A program made the translations under genes and the position numbers. From Terebella lapidaria (taxonomy: Eukaryota; Annelida; Polychaeta; Terebellida; Terebellidae): a DNA stretch of 64,000 nt. The notes below the pieces were generated by a model, which worked only from the letters and a program-made list of their open reading frames with translations, ran no database searches and was not told the DNA's origin. Positions 1 through 10,889 of the stretch are shown here, in pieces (position 1 is the first letter of the stretch; the number at the start of each line of letters is the position of its first letter). The stretch lies in contig OX424569.1 of assembly GCA_949152475.1 (NCBI GenBank), positions 24,039,950 to 24,103,949 of the forward strand, in the 5' to 3' direction.

Positions 1-566
1 CTCCAAATGTCACATAGATTATAGACATCCATCAAGGCAAGAAGTTCTTTTCTGTATTTTATACATGTCATATGCGTAGATGTTCCGCCTTTCTTGTCTA
101 TTTTGGGGTCAATTGCAATGTTGAAGTCTCCACCAATTATGATGTTATGGTCATCGAATTCGGATATTATACTTTTTATTTGCTGCAAAAGGTTTATTTG
201 TTCATTTTCATGTCCTTGAGTTGGCGCGTAGATGTTCACAATGATGTATTTGACTTGGAAGCAATTGATAACGATGCAGATATACCTCCCGTTAGGGTCT
301 ATTATTGTATCATCAATGTTATATTCAAATGATGAAGGTAACATAATTAACGTACCTCTGCTTCTTGAGCTACCGTGTGAAAAAATTAGGTCCCCGTCCC
401 ACTCATTTTTCCAAATGTTTTCTAGCTCAGGTGTACTGTGTGTTTCCTGTAATAGCGCTATTCCTTTTGGTTTAGATTTAAAAAATTCAAAGACCTTTCG
501 CCTTTTTCTGAAATCAGTTTTTAGTCCTCGTACATTAAGAGAATAAATGTTAAGATTGTTATCCAT
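1..566 (-). CDS. LINE ORF2, N-terminal endonuclease domain (partial)
   Basis: The ORF begins with ATG at 566-564 (MDNNLNIYSLNVRGL) and stays open for 188 codons to the window edge. Visible exonuclease/endonuclease/phosphatase landmarks in order are the N-terminal LNVRGL strand, QETHS (the metal-binding Glu), FSHGSSRSRG, NIYAPTQGH and IIGGDFNIAID (the DFN catalytic block). This arrangement is typical of the L1/Tx1 group, in which the endonuclease nicks target DNA to prime reverse transcription. The reverse transcriptase that normally follows would be to the left of the window. The start is chosen because it is the first ATG ahead of the conserved strand. Confidence 0.85.
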   Translation of the reverse strand, partial: MDNNLNIYSLNVRGLKTDFRKRRKVFEFFKSKPKGIALLQETHSTPELENIWKNEWDGDLIFSHGSSRSRGTLIMLPSSFEYNIDDTIIDPNGRYICIVINCFQVKYIIVNIYAPTQGHENEQINLLQQIKSIISEFDDHNIIIGGDFNIAIDPKIDKKGGTSTHMTCIKYRKELLALMDVYNLCDIW

Positions 567-1256
567 AATTGCATAGATTATAATATATCCATAAACCTTT
601 ACACAAGATGAAATGTGATTTGAGCGATAAAACGTACAATAACTGTTCAGTGCAACAAAGTATTTCAAGCATGATTATTACAAAAGAATACATGTGCAAA
701 AACGTGAGCTGTAATATTTCAACTGTGATTTTGGCGACTTGCAGTATGTCTGAGTTTTGATAATTGTTTGCATGTTTTAATTAATCAAGGCATATGTTAT
801 ATACAACTGCATGGACTATAAAATTAATGTTGCATACCATTTACGCGATCTGACTGTATATAAACTACATAAAACTTAAAAGCTTGGTTTGCCTTTTCCG
901 CAATGATACGCAATGAGAAACAGGAACAATACAAGTGACGATACTCTATAAGGCTTGCATAAATTGAATGTTGTATTACATTATTAACTCATTCGGGTGC
1001 ATGATCAGAACATCTCAATCGGAGTCTTCAAGGCCAAGTACAAGCAAAAGCTCACCTGCAATCCCTTCAGACAACGACAGAGGCGCTCAGAGCATGCATC
1101 CGTGTCTATAAAACTGAACACAAATTATACATAATGGACATTGAAACGTCGTTGGTATGAGAGTATTTGTCATCAGAATTAAAACAAGGAGAATATTATC
1201 CACAGTACATGTAGTTCACTTACATTATCTGATAATGTGGAGCATCAAGCACCGCC
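567..1256 (-). other. LINE inter-ORF spacer
   Basis: About 690 bp between the SGNH ORF and the endonuclease ORF. No long frame, tRNA-like motif or other repeat was recognised. It is treated as part of the LINE because of the matching strand and order of the two flanking ORFs. Confidence 0.4.
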
Positions 1257-1913
1257 TTACACACATACGCGTGATTTTAGCCGGATAACCGTTCCGTTGA
1301 AGAATGACTTTAGGGCAGCGGTGCCTTTGAAATTCAAATGTAATCCATCTGCACAAAACATAGATGTATCCAGTGTTTTATCCACAGAGATGAACGGCCT
1401 CCACGTATAGAGAAACTCACAGTTGTGTCGTTTAGCTAGTCGTCGCAGCTTGGTGTTGATCTGTTGTCTCTTGTGGTCATCAGCGATATTGTCCTTAGGT
1501 CGCGGGATAATTGCTGAGATGGCGATTTTTACGAGTGGTTGATGGCTTATGATCACGCGAAGTAGTTTCTCGTATCCAGAGATTATGTCATCTTCCGACT
1601 TCGACTGCAGATCGTTTGTGCCGACATGTAGGATAATACACTTAAAAGTGGATATTTTGGTACGGTTCATTTTTACACTCCATGTCAGAGAATTTATGTT
1701 AGCCCCTGGGTAGGCTTGGACACACATGTGTTTCGTGTTTTTCACAAATTTGCACATGCTGTCGCTTATTAACGTGAAATCGTTTGTTGTTTTCCCTGCC
1801 CATCTATATACATAATGTTTGTATGGACATTTTGGTCCTGTCATTCGTTCATGGATTTCATCGAAAACCGTACGCACTGGACACAATTTAACCTTCAACG
1901 TTTTGCGTGACAT
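1257..1913 (-). CDS. LINE ORF1 with SGNH/GDSL esterase-like domain
   Basis: A 218-residue ORF. Its central part is an SGNH-hydrolase fold of the kind found as ORF1 in many LINEs of aquatic animals. The serine block reads LISDSMCKF near residue 50 (the usual Gly before Asp-Ser is replaced by Ser). The Asn block reads HVGTNDL near residue 97, and the C-terminal Asp/His block reads DGLHLN near residue 190. The putative catalytic Ser, Asp and His are therefore all present. Other family landmarks are VQAYPGANI and ISAIIPRP. Its role in retrotransposition is not well established; RNP or lipid association has been proposed. It lies upstream of, and on the same strand as, the endonuclease ORF2. It is not a host enzyme gene by context. 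Confidence 0.8.
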   Translation of the reverse strand: MSRKTLKVKLCPVRTVFDEIHERMTGPKCPYKHYVYRWAGKTTNDFTLISDSMCKFVKNTKHMCVQAYPGANINSLTWSVKMNRTKISTFKCIILHVGTNDLQSKSEDDIISGYEKLLRVIISHQPLVKIAISAIIPRPKDNIADDHKRQQINTKLRRLAKRHNCEFLYTWRPFISVDKTLDTSMFCADGLHLNFKGTAALKSFFNGTVIRLKSRVCV

Positions 1914-2040
1914 CTTGCTTTTCCTCTCGTTGTTGTTTTAGCGAAGCTCGTATTGTCATAAACTTTAAATTTAGAAATTTTGTAAAACGACACACCGAGT
2001 GACCAAAAATGGTAGTACCTCTAAAAAAAGTTGCCGGCTA

Positions 2041-5000
2041 AGCCAACGAGGGCACAAAGCAGGGGGAACCGCAAAAAGCCACTCTGGCACGTTAACGCAG
2101 CAGCAGGGCTATACTAGCCCTGGTCCTCCTCCATAGGCTGCTCTCCCGTGCCGTCCTTCTTGTCCTTGGACGGTATGGCCCCGTGTTCCTGAAGTGGGGC
2201 AGGGAGCTGGTACTCCACCTGCCCATGGGGCAGACGGGAAAAGCCAGGTGGTGGTGGCATGCCAGGTCCCGGCGGGGCAGCCAGTATGGAGGCCGGAAGA
2301 CCTGCTGCACAGAGTCCTGCGACTGTGGTGAACATGTCTATCTGATCCTGGGTGCGCTCTGGACCGGAAGTGCGCTCTCCCCATTTCTGAACCAAAATGG
2401 GGTAGATCACCCGTTCCAGAGCAGCAACAGACTGCTGTGCCTCGACTTGTGCGAGAGCGGATGACATTGAGTCATCAATGCCCTGTTGCAGACGAGTCTC
2501 AGCAGCTTCGGCATTGCATAAACGATGCTTCAGCTCCTCGTACTTAGCCCGAAGTCGCTGCACCTCAACGGTGGCCTCGTTGGAGACAGAACTCTTCTCG
2601 ACCTCCGCAGCTCGAGCAGCGGCCTTCCCTTCTTCGAAGGCCTGGTGCTCGTAAACAGCTGCGAGAGTCCGGTAGCTTGCAAGGCTCTGCCGGGTACCTT
2701 TCATGTGGCCCTGGTCATATGCCAAGCGGCACGCAACATGAGAGGGCTCGGCACGATACCGGATGAGCCGTTCGAGAGATGGGTGCATCTCCGCCGCGAG
2801 ATACTCAGCGGCACGAGTGAGCCTTCCTCGCTGGTTTAAGGGAAACTCATTTAATGCGCGTGTCAGAGCCCCTATCCCTGCAACCCCCAGGTCAATAATG
2901 GCCTGAGGCACTGGCAGTTCCAGTAGCTCTGCCTCCGTCAGAATGTGGTCCAGCCCTTCACGGTGGTGGTTGGAAGCTCGGCCAACAGACTTGCGGAAAG
3001 TCTCATAGGCCCGGGCAGTCTCAGAACTGTACTGACGGAGTATGTACTCCACAAGATCGATGGTGTCTAAGGCTAAGGTGGCAGTGCTCCGGCAACCCAC
3101 GGCCATGCCGCTTGCTCCTACGGAGGAACTGGACGCTGACCTCGAGAGAGGTGGTGCATGTCCAGAATCGCTTGGCTTCGAAGGAACCGCGCTAGGGACC
3201 TTAGGCTGGGTCCCGGGCGTCGAGCTCGAGGGAGAGGTGATGTCCGCCACCTTACGTCCCCCTGATGGTCCCGAGGGTACCGTCACTTCGAACAGGCATG
3301 GATACGCTTCGTCTGTGAGCGCAGCCGGTGACTGACGAGGGGCCTCTGTCTTTGGAGCTTTTCCAGAAGACGAGCTCTTCCCCGTAGTCCCTGGATGGGT
3401 GCATCGCTTGGGCGAAGCCATGATCTGCAGCATCTCGGACCCCACTGTGGTCTTCCCCTTGTTGGTTGACCGGAGGTTGGCGGATGGCCTCTGTTGCCGA
3501 CGTGTATTCCTCCAGGGTCTGGCTCATCGTAGCCGACAGGTGAGTTCTGTAGCTCGAACCAATCAACACTAAGCCAGACTCTTTTCAAATGTCGTCCATG
3601 ACCCGCTGTGCGAAGCGCCATGGACCATAGTGAAAGATCCGATTCTTCTTCAAGCCTGACATAGTCATGCTCGAAGCCACCTGAGGTGGAATATATCCAA
3701 AATGCGCGCGAAAAATTTAGCATTGTCTCACGCCCAGCAGTTTTGGGCCCACATCGGCCCACAGCCTTTTAGAGGGTGGCTGCATCTAGGAGGGCCGCTG
3801 GTGCTCTCCTGAACCGGACTGTGACCGGACGTGGACTGATCCCTTCTCTTCTTAAAGAGGTTCGTCCAACAGGCCAGAAGAGCATCGTCTGACAGGTTGC
3901 CCTGGTCCACCTCCTGGGCCTGCTTCCAGAGAATAACGAGCTGCAGCTCCTTAGCTGTGGGCCCAGAATTCTCGGAAGACTGTCGTGACGAGTCATCCGC
4001 TGGTTTCTTCCCACTGGAAGTGCCTCCGGGCTGTTTAGCCTGGACGGAGGGCTTGCCAGAGGTAGTCGTTGTTAGCGCACGGACGGGCGACCGTTGTCGG
4101 GGACCGTTGTCTGACCCTGTAGAGGTTCTGCCCGCACCGCCTCCCAAAGGGTTTGGCACCTTAGCACCCTCGGACTGAGCGGGAGTGCTGTCCACACCAA
4201 GAGGGCTGTGAGGGGTCTGGCACATTGGCACCTCCAGTTTTCGGTCCGTAGCCAGGTGAAGAAGCGTGGTGGTGCGAGGCAGAGGCCTTTGAGTGTTTGC
4301 GGTGCTTCATCTTCTTTGTTCCAGTGGAACTGTCCACATCTGCACCGGACATGGACTGGAGATGCCCGTGGTTAGCAGCATCGAGCTCTCGCTGAGCTTC
4401 CTGCTGCTTCTGCAAAACCGCCTTAGCAACTATCTTGGCCCGACCATGAGTGCGCTTGGAGACCAGGGATATGAAGCCTGTCTCCGACGCACCCTGCATG
4501 TCCAAGCCGACTTCCTGGGTGTCCGGGCCGGGTTGGGACGTAGATTGCTCTGTATCAACCTGTTCGGCCCAGGATGCGGAAGTCTTACAGCAAGCAGAAT
4601 CGATTCTGGTGCTGCAGAACTCGAAGGATTCTCGTCGGATATTGTGTTCGACCACCACGGTTATCTGGACGTACTTCTGAACGAGATTCCTCATCCACTA
4701 GGAAAGATGCGGGAATCTTTTCCCGTGGGAAGATCTAGAGATCTACAGCAACGGAACCCCTGACGTCGACATCCATCAGCTCCTCTGTGCTTGGAAGAGC
4801 ATCCAGGAGTAGCAACTGCTTTACACCTAACTGCGCTACGGCGGTGTCGAGCGCGTCGCCAATGGCGCGGTCAATCTTGCTGATTAGAAATCCACACCCT
4901 TTTCCGTGAGGATAGTAAGGGGACACGCGATCTCCGCGAAGCCTCGAATAAACTGGCAGTGGTAGCTCGCGAAGCCCAAGAAAGACCTCACGTCCGCCAC

Positions 5001-7965
5001 GTTGCAAGGCCGGGGCCAGTGCTGTACAGCCTCGATCTTTATGGGGTCTGGTCAGACACCTGTCACCATAAAGCCCAAGTACAAGATTTCTTTGGCTAAG
5101 AGCCCAGACTTGTTAGGCTTCAGTTTAAGGCCTGCACCACGGATGCAATGGAGCACCATCTGAAGAGATAATGGGTGTCTCCTCCTATCCGGAGTTCGCC
5201 GGAACTGAAGTCCGCAATCACCCGGTGGATCTGTAAAAAGTTCATTTCAATGATCCCAGCTACTCCAATATACGTGACGATCGCCTCTGTCATATAGGTT
5301 ACTCCTCCCAGTGTGATTGGGAAGTCAATCAGTCCGTGGATAAGGATGTTGTTGTTACCCGCTCCAAAGAGCTTGTAAAGAGCATCCCCATGGCGACGAG
5401 GGTGACCTCTGAGCCGGAGTCTACAAGGAACCGAACCGGCTCCCGCTCAAAAGGCAAGGGCAGGTACCAGCATGGGTCCCTAACCAGCGTGCACGTCAGA
5501 TGACCGCAGTCACCCGGAGCACTGGGTTCAGCTACAGAGTCTTTGATGTCTGCCTCAGCTGCGGAGGAGCTAGACGTATTCTCAAGGACCACTCCCGAAG
5601 GAGTTATATCTACTGGAGGATCATCCGGTTTGTCATCGGGTGGGGCAGGTTCGGGTGCCACAGGACAACTGTCCCCAGATGCAGTGTTGGTCGCCACAAC
5701 GTCCGGTTTGAAGTTGTCGCTACTGTCCTGGAGGACCTGGACGAAAGGAAGCGTTTCTCCAGTGGGGCTCCGGCAAGCTGCCTTTGTAGCCACACGCTCA
5801 CAAGCGCTCCAGCAACCCCAGACACTGCAACCAGAAGTGGCCCTGTTTTCCGCAGAAGTAGCAGGGCCGATTAGGATTGGGTCAGGAGGTGAAAGCGCAG
5901 CAATCTGCGGGTCTCGGAGTTTTGATCCCAGCGCAGTGTGCAATAATCTCAAATCGTACTCTTTCAAGTCATACTAGTACGAGGGCGAATATGACACAGC
6001 GGAGGTTTTGGCTCACTGGGGGCGACACAGGCGCACCAACCCACTGGGGGTTTGGACCCGAGACAGGTTCCGGGTGAGCCAGGAATGCCCAAGGGACCAC
6101 TTGTGATGCTACCGCAGAAGGAGGCGCAGCAGCCAGCGAGGGAACGGTCGAGGCAGGAGCCCGAGCCGGAGGCATCTGTCATGACCTGACAGCCGCCTCT
6201 ATCGCTAGTGCTGCATTGATAGCCTCTTGCATTGTCGTTTCTTCGTGGGCGGCCAGGGCGTACTATATGTGGTACGGCTGCCCATCTATAAACTGGTCGA
6301 TTAGTATTGGCTCGAACCTACTCGCCGGTTCTTCGGGGTAGGCTCTCCGGCCGAGTATTCGTAGTTGGTTACAGACTCTGTCTTCATGCAGTATCGAGCC
6401 TTGAACTGCTTGTTCGTTGGCAACCTGGTCAAACATCGCGTTCACCGACGGCAGACAGGACATCACCCTGAGAGCTTTGCCCTCCAGGTTGCCTGCGAGG
6501 ATATGGCCAGCTTCCTGCTGGGTCCTCGCTGACAGCGGTTCTCCAGAGCTGGAGGAGGTAGTCCTCCAGGTCAAAGTTATCCCCTTTGAACCGCATATGC
6601 CACGACAACTGGTCTGGCTTTCGGTCACGCGGGGAGCGCTCCCGGGTGTGTGATTCAGATCCAAAGCCGGTGGCGTCAGAAGAGGCAGCCCAAGCGTCAG
6701 CCCTACCCATGGCGGAACCCGCAGAAGCGGATCCATACACCGCGGACGTGGGCAAAAGGTAGCTCGGTGCTGGCAGCAGGTTAGAATCGTAAACATCCCG
6801 CTCTGACTGAGTGCGGAAGGAGCCCCCACCGATCCTAAGGTATACGATGCAATCGATGCAACGCTGCGGACATAACTTGGGGCTGAAGCCGCCGGTTGCC
6901 AGCTTGCTCCCAGAGCACTGTGTGGCGCCTGGAACGCTGGATGGGACATCCTGCGGCAGCCTAGGAAGCCGGGGTCGTCTCCGCGGACTGGTTTCAGTCC
7001 TGGGGATCGTCCGAACGTCCTTGCGGATGACCAGAGTCATCCTGGGTTTGCTTCCGGTCATCATGGGAGCGGGTATGATCGGACACTTTGTCAGTTTCAT
7101 TCATTTTATCGCTTTATCTCTTGAAGGTCCCCGAGGAGCAGGCAGTCCCCAGGGACTAGAGAGCAAAGACACTGTGACGTTAGGCTACAATGGAATGCCG
7201 TCGGACTGATCCTGGTCACGGCACCTATGTAACATTTGACGCCCGCTACCGCGCAGTGGCACGATCATGACGGGCGTCGTGAATACTGAAACTACAACCA
7301 GGCAACAGTACGTCCGCACGAATCCGGCTGTCATACATCACATCATAACACATCATAGACATACGAATACATTATACATCAGTTATGGTAATGTAGCCGT
7401 AAGCGGAGTTTGAGAGCCTGAGCCATGAGAGCGGCACCACAGAACTCCCGCACGTGGGCATGTTGCTGGCCAGCCTCGCTGACGGCACTGCCACAGGGAT
7501 GGAACCCCGGACAGCCCGACGTACTGCCAGAGCCTGTGTCGCACCATCCCAGGGCGAGGGGCCTGCGATCCAGGGACGAGCCCCGAGTCAGCGACGGTCC
7601 CCCTCCGGGACCCCCATTGGAAATTGTCCCCGGGGCCTTACTGGCCCACTAGCTGAAAAGGGATGTGGAGCCCATGGCCGATCTCACTCGTCGTCCTCTC
7701 GCTTTGCTCGCTCTGAAACAACTTCGAGTAAAACAAAGCGGGCCGTCAGCCAAAGAGCACGAGGGATGATGAAAATCATCATTCGGTATAGTGGAGCGAG
7801 AGGATTAGAAAGCGTTGCCACATGCTTCGAACACGAAGCGGCCAAAACAAGAATAGTGTTAACAACAAATCTCCTGCCGAGATCTTTGGGCAAAATCGCC
7901 ACACCTTTATAGGTTATCGAACCAGAGGAGCGCTAACTTAATATTGATCGAATTGTCACTCAGTT
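2041..7965 (-). mobile_element. Decayed Gypsy-like LTR retrotransposon (fossil)
   Basis: A GC-richer tract than its surroundings, with retroelement parts in minus-strand order: one LTR (about 7226-7965), primer-binding region (about 7207-7225), gag-like sequence (about 7100-6263), a retroviral-type aspartic protease region (about 5970-5330, with a DSGSEVTL core), and the end of a Gypsy-type reverse transcriptase (about 5200-4980). A further coding-like tract of unknown function on the same strand runs down to about 2,110, including one long frame at 3445-2114. Much of the usual pol, including integrase, is not recognised. The element is broken in several places and a second LTR was not found at the other end, so it looks old and incomplete. 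Confidence 0.65.
7226..7965 (-). repeat. Single LTR of the Gypsy-like fossil
   Basis: Reading on the minus strand, the LTR ends with ...ATGTTACA. It is followed directly by a primer-binding-like sequence (GGTGCCGTGACC) ahead of the gag-like region. A TATA-type box (CTATAAAGG) lies at about 7913-7905, as expected for an LTR promoter. The outer end near 7,965 is approximate. The matching LTR at the far end of the element was not seen. Confidence 0.45.
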
Positions 7966-9184
7966 CAAATGTTTCTCCCACAGCACAAATGTTTTCCCTG
8001 CACCACAAATGTTCCTGCCCCCATCCTTGTATACCGTGGCGTTTGTGATAAATACAACACTCACCAAAAAGACCGAATTATATTTCAATCTTATTTCAAG
8101 TATACAATTTTGGGACATACATGCAAGTATACAATTTAGGGACTTACATGCGAGTATAAGTCTTGCATTAAAGCTATTTGTACCACACATCTTTTTTTTA
8201 TCGCACTTCTTCATTAGGCCAACAACACAGGTAAAAAGTGCGCACGTTCACATGTAGTTCTGTAATATATATTCAATCACATCTCCCCACACGGTGGTCA
8301 AAATATCTCAAGGAGAACATCGCATGGAATATTTCGAATACACTTCATGTATCGGACAGCTTATTGCATACATGTATCATGCCTACCTCAAAATCGAAGA
8401 AAGATGTGACTTTATTTTGGATGTGAAAACGAAACATCATCGATTTGTGCACAGAGAGTCATCACAGAGGAACATCAGTACATGCACATACACAAACCGG
8501 TCATTTATTTTCTGCGCATGATGACCGATTAAGGTTCATATTGAAAACAAAATTAAACAAACGATCTCAATATGTATAAATTCCGTACCCTTTGCTGCCG
8601 ATAATCAGTTGTCTGATCTGTTCACGACACATGTTTCATGATAATTTTGCTCTAAAAAATAAATAACAAATAAATATGGATTTAACAATGAACATCCTGC
8701 TAGCAGTGTTTTGCATAGTATTACGCGGTGGCCAGAATCGTACATCTGTCTCCAGAATTGAAAGAAAAACCGCTATATATACAATAAATGTCTGAAAAGG
8801 TGGAAATATATAAGAATTTCAGGTGGCTATTGTACAATAATACGGGGAATGGGATTATATATAATAATAGTATACATATGTACTGGCTGGTTGCAATGTA
8901 AACCGTTGCATGTTACATCTATCATGTTACATATATCTGATTCTGTCATGGATAAAGCACGAGAAACAGTGAATTCGTGCTTACGAATTCGTGAACGAAT
9001 TCATTGTTTCGAGTGTTTTATCCGACTTAAAATATTGCTCTTACAATCACAATGCGACCAGCAGATTACTCGTACATATGTATATTGTTTCTGCTAGATC
9101 TATTGCGAGTCAAGCATGACAAAGATGTATTCATAAATAGCCGGCAACCGAGTGAATTTAGATTGCTCAACTCAACACGGTTTT
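7966..9184. other. Gene-free stretch, AT-rich
   Basis: Only short open frames with no recognisable domains. It contains weak local repeats (for example two nearby copies of GCAAGTATACAATTT near 8,103-8,135) and short ATATAT runs. No gene, RNA or transposon end was recognised. Confidence 0.4.
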
Positions 9185-9311
9185 CGGCCCAAGTACTATA
9201 TCTCGCGTGTTCCTCTATATATTCAATAAGGAGTAAAAAGGTGGCACACGGGTTAAATGCATTCATTTAGTGAGCGAGTAGTATTAGGGAGCAGGGTTTG
9301 ATGCGTGGAAC
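9185..9311 (+). mobile_element. MITE family M1, diverged copy
   Basis: Starts with CGGCCCAAGTACTATATC and carries the family core TCAATAAGGAGTAAAAAGGTG...GGTTAAATGCATTCATTTAGTGAG. It matches the clean copy at 43463-43589 along most of its length. The right terminal repeat is heavily altered, so that end is placed by alignment to the 127-bp family length. Confidence 0.6.
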
Positions 9312-9696
9312 GTGTTTCAATGGACATCTCCATTGGATGATGGTGAGTTTTAATATATTGTACTCAAAACACACCGAAACAGTGACCTATACCACACACA
9401 TTCTCGCATTTCTGTTACTGGACATCGACTGGTTGACATTAAATTTCAACATGGCATATAATTGGGACACATTTTTAAATGAAATCGTGGATAGTATGGT
9501 CGCATTTAATGCTGCAAACATTCTGAACGATGTTGGAAATTCAACATTAGATGATCTTGGGATTACTGATTATGAACTTGTGCAACATGACATTACATAC
9601 ATCAGTGATCCAATGAATTCGTATGGGGCAAACGGTGGATTCGTGCGGACGAATCCACTGTTCAGACAATGGTGTGACGTCACAACAATATTTTAA
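9298..9696 (+). CDS. Unrecognised 132-codon open frame
   Basis: An open frame whose second half (from an internal ATG at 9451 with a reasonable context, MAYNWDTFLNEIVDSM) is acidic and protein-like in composition. No family is recognised. Its start overlaps the end of a MITE and it lies just beyond the 3' end of the SLC10 gene on the opposite strand, so it may be chance or part of that gene's antisense. No splice context was established. Kept only as a weak candidate. Confidence 0.15.
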   Translation: MMRGTCFNGHLHWMMVSFNILYSKHTETVTYTTHILAFLLLDIDWLTLNFNMAYNWDTFLNEIVDSMVAFNAANILNDVGNSTLDDLGITDYELVQHDITYISDPMNSYGANGGFVRTNPLFRQWCDVTTIF

Positions 9697-9991
9697 TCAG
9701 TATGACCACAAAATTATATTGCTCCAAATCGTTTCCGTTTGCACCGGGAATACTGGCAAGTCGAATGCGCTGGTGGAAATTAACTGCAAAAGCAGTCACA
9801 ATTCCTCAATGCTGATCAGCATTTGTTTCAAACAACATGAAGACCAGTTAATACAAAACAGCTACACGACACCTTGTGTGAGCACTTATTGGATTCTAAA
9901 ATCACAAAGATATATATCACATCAGAGTTCTGGATAAAACTTATCACACAATAATACCATATAAACATTTGAAATAAAGCCTGGCAAGTAC

Positions 9992-10698
9992 TCATGGCTG
10001 GCGTGTTGTGACTATTGGTGAAGTACTGGTCTCATCCCCCTCTTCCAGCACGACCATCTCATTGGCTGACACCACAAACTTGACTGACGAATCATCACAC
10101 TCCACGTCATCTTTAGTTTCTTCCTGTTCATTTTCCGGCGCATTTTCTCGTTTGTGGGACGTGCAGCCTCTTCTAATGGTCAAAATGACAAGTATCACGA
10201 ATAGAGGTAAAGGAGTAAATATCCCGACTGAGTTTGCCAACGTGGCCGCCAAATCTCCCTCCGGCTGCTGGAAGCTTCTCTGTAGCAGAACGATAGGCAC
10301 CCCGATGTTCTGTATTCCTGTCTCTATGGAGATGGCAATGGCACGGTCACGCCCCTGGCGGGCGGCTAAGGCAAGACATAAGCCGAAGAGGAAGCCGCAC
10401 CATGGCAACAGGATACCGGCCGCTATGGTCAACGGCACTTCGCGCATTATCCGCCACATGTAGAGGTTGACATAGGTCCCAAATGTCAACACCCACAATA
10501 AAAATATGACTGAAAGGGGTTTTATCACTCTTGCAAAATGTTGTGCGAATCTCGCCTTGAATTTGTTGAGAATTATCCCGAGAAAGCACGGTACGACAAA
10601 CAGACAGAGTGTCTTGAATATACTAAGGTAGGGTATCTGAAGATGGTGTGTTCCGAAGTAGATACGGCTGGCAATGAACATCCAGAGAGGCATCATAC
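9992..10698 (-). CDS. SLC10-like transporter, coding exon 3 (membrane helices to C-terminus)
   Basis: Encodes residues 290-524, joined in phase 1 to give ALGMMPLW, a typical SLC10 stretch. About six hydrophobic segments follow. The motif ETGIQN (415-420) corresponds to ETGCQN, the helix-crossover motif near the sodium site in this family. The cytoplasmic tail from about residue 465 is hydrophilic and acidic (NEQEETKDDVECDD). The stop is TGA at 9994-9992. Sequence upstream of the acceptor stays open for a few codons, but TTTTTCAG and the phase agreement place the exon edge at 10698. An ATTAAA at 9699-9694 is a possible but unproved poly(A) signal. Confidence 0.88.
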
Positions 10699-10889
10699 CT
10701 GAAAAACATATCACCAAGGGTGCTGTAGCTTACCGGCAATCATGTGAATTGCGTAGAATACTGAATACATATGAATTGTTACACTGATGTTAAAATCAAT
10801 ATGTTAAAACATCTTCGTAAATGTTGATAGAAACACATTTTCTGTATGGACTATAATATTATAGTTACATCTTGAAAGATTTTTTTCGT

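Larger units (their letters stand above)
1..2035 (-). mobile_element. LINE (L1/Tx1-like non-LTR retrotransposon), 5' half
   Basis: Reading on the minus strand, an SGNH-esterase ORF1 (1913-1257) is followed after about 690 bp by an apurinic-type endonuclease ORF2 that starts at 566 and is still open at the window edge. Order, strand and spacing fit a two-ORF LINE. The reverse transcriptase and 3' tail lie outside the window. The 5' end is placed near 2,035 only because the LTR-element sequence begins just beyond it; no target duplication was identified. Both frames are intact as far as visible, which suggests a fairly young copy. Confidence 0.75.

Noticed and set aside
2092-2839. Several open frames on both strands within the LTR fossil
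   Set aside because: Shadow frames of a GC-rich coding-like tract on the minus strand.
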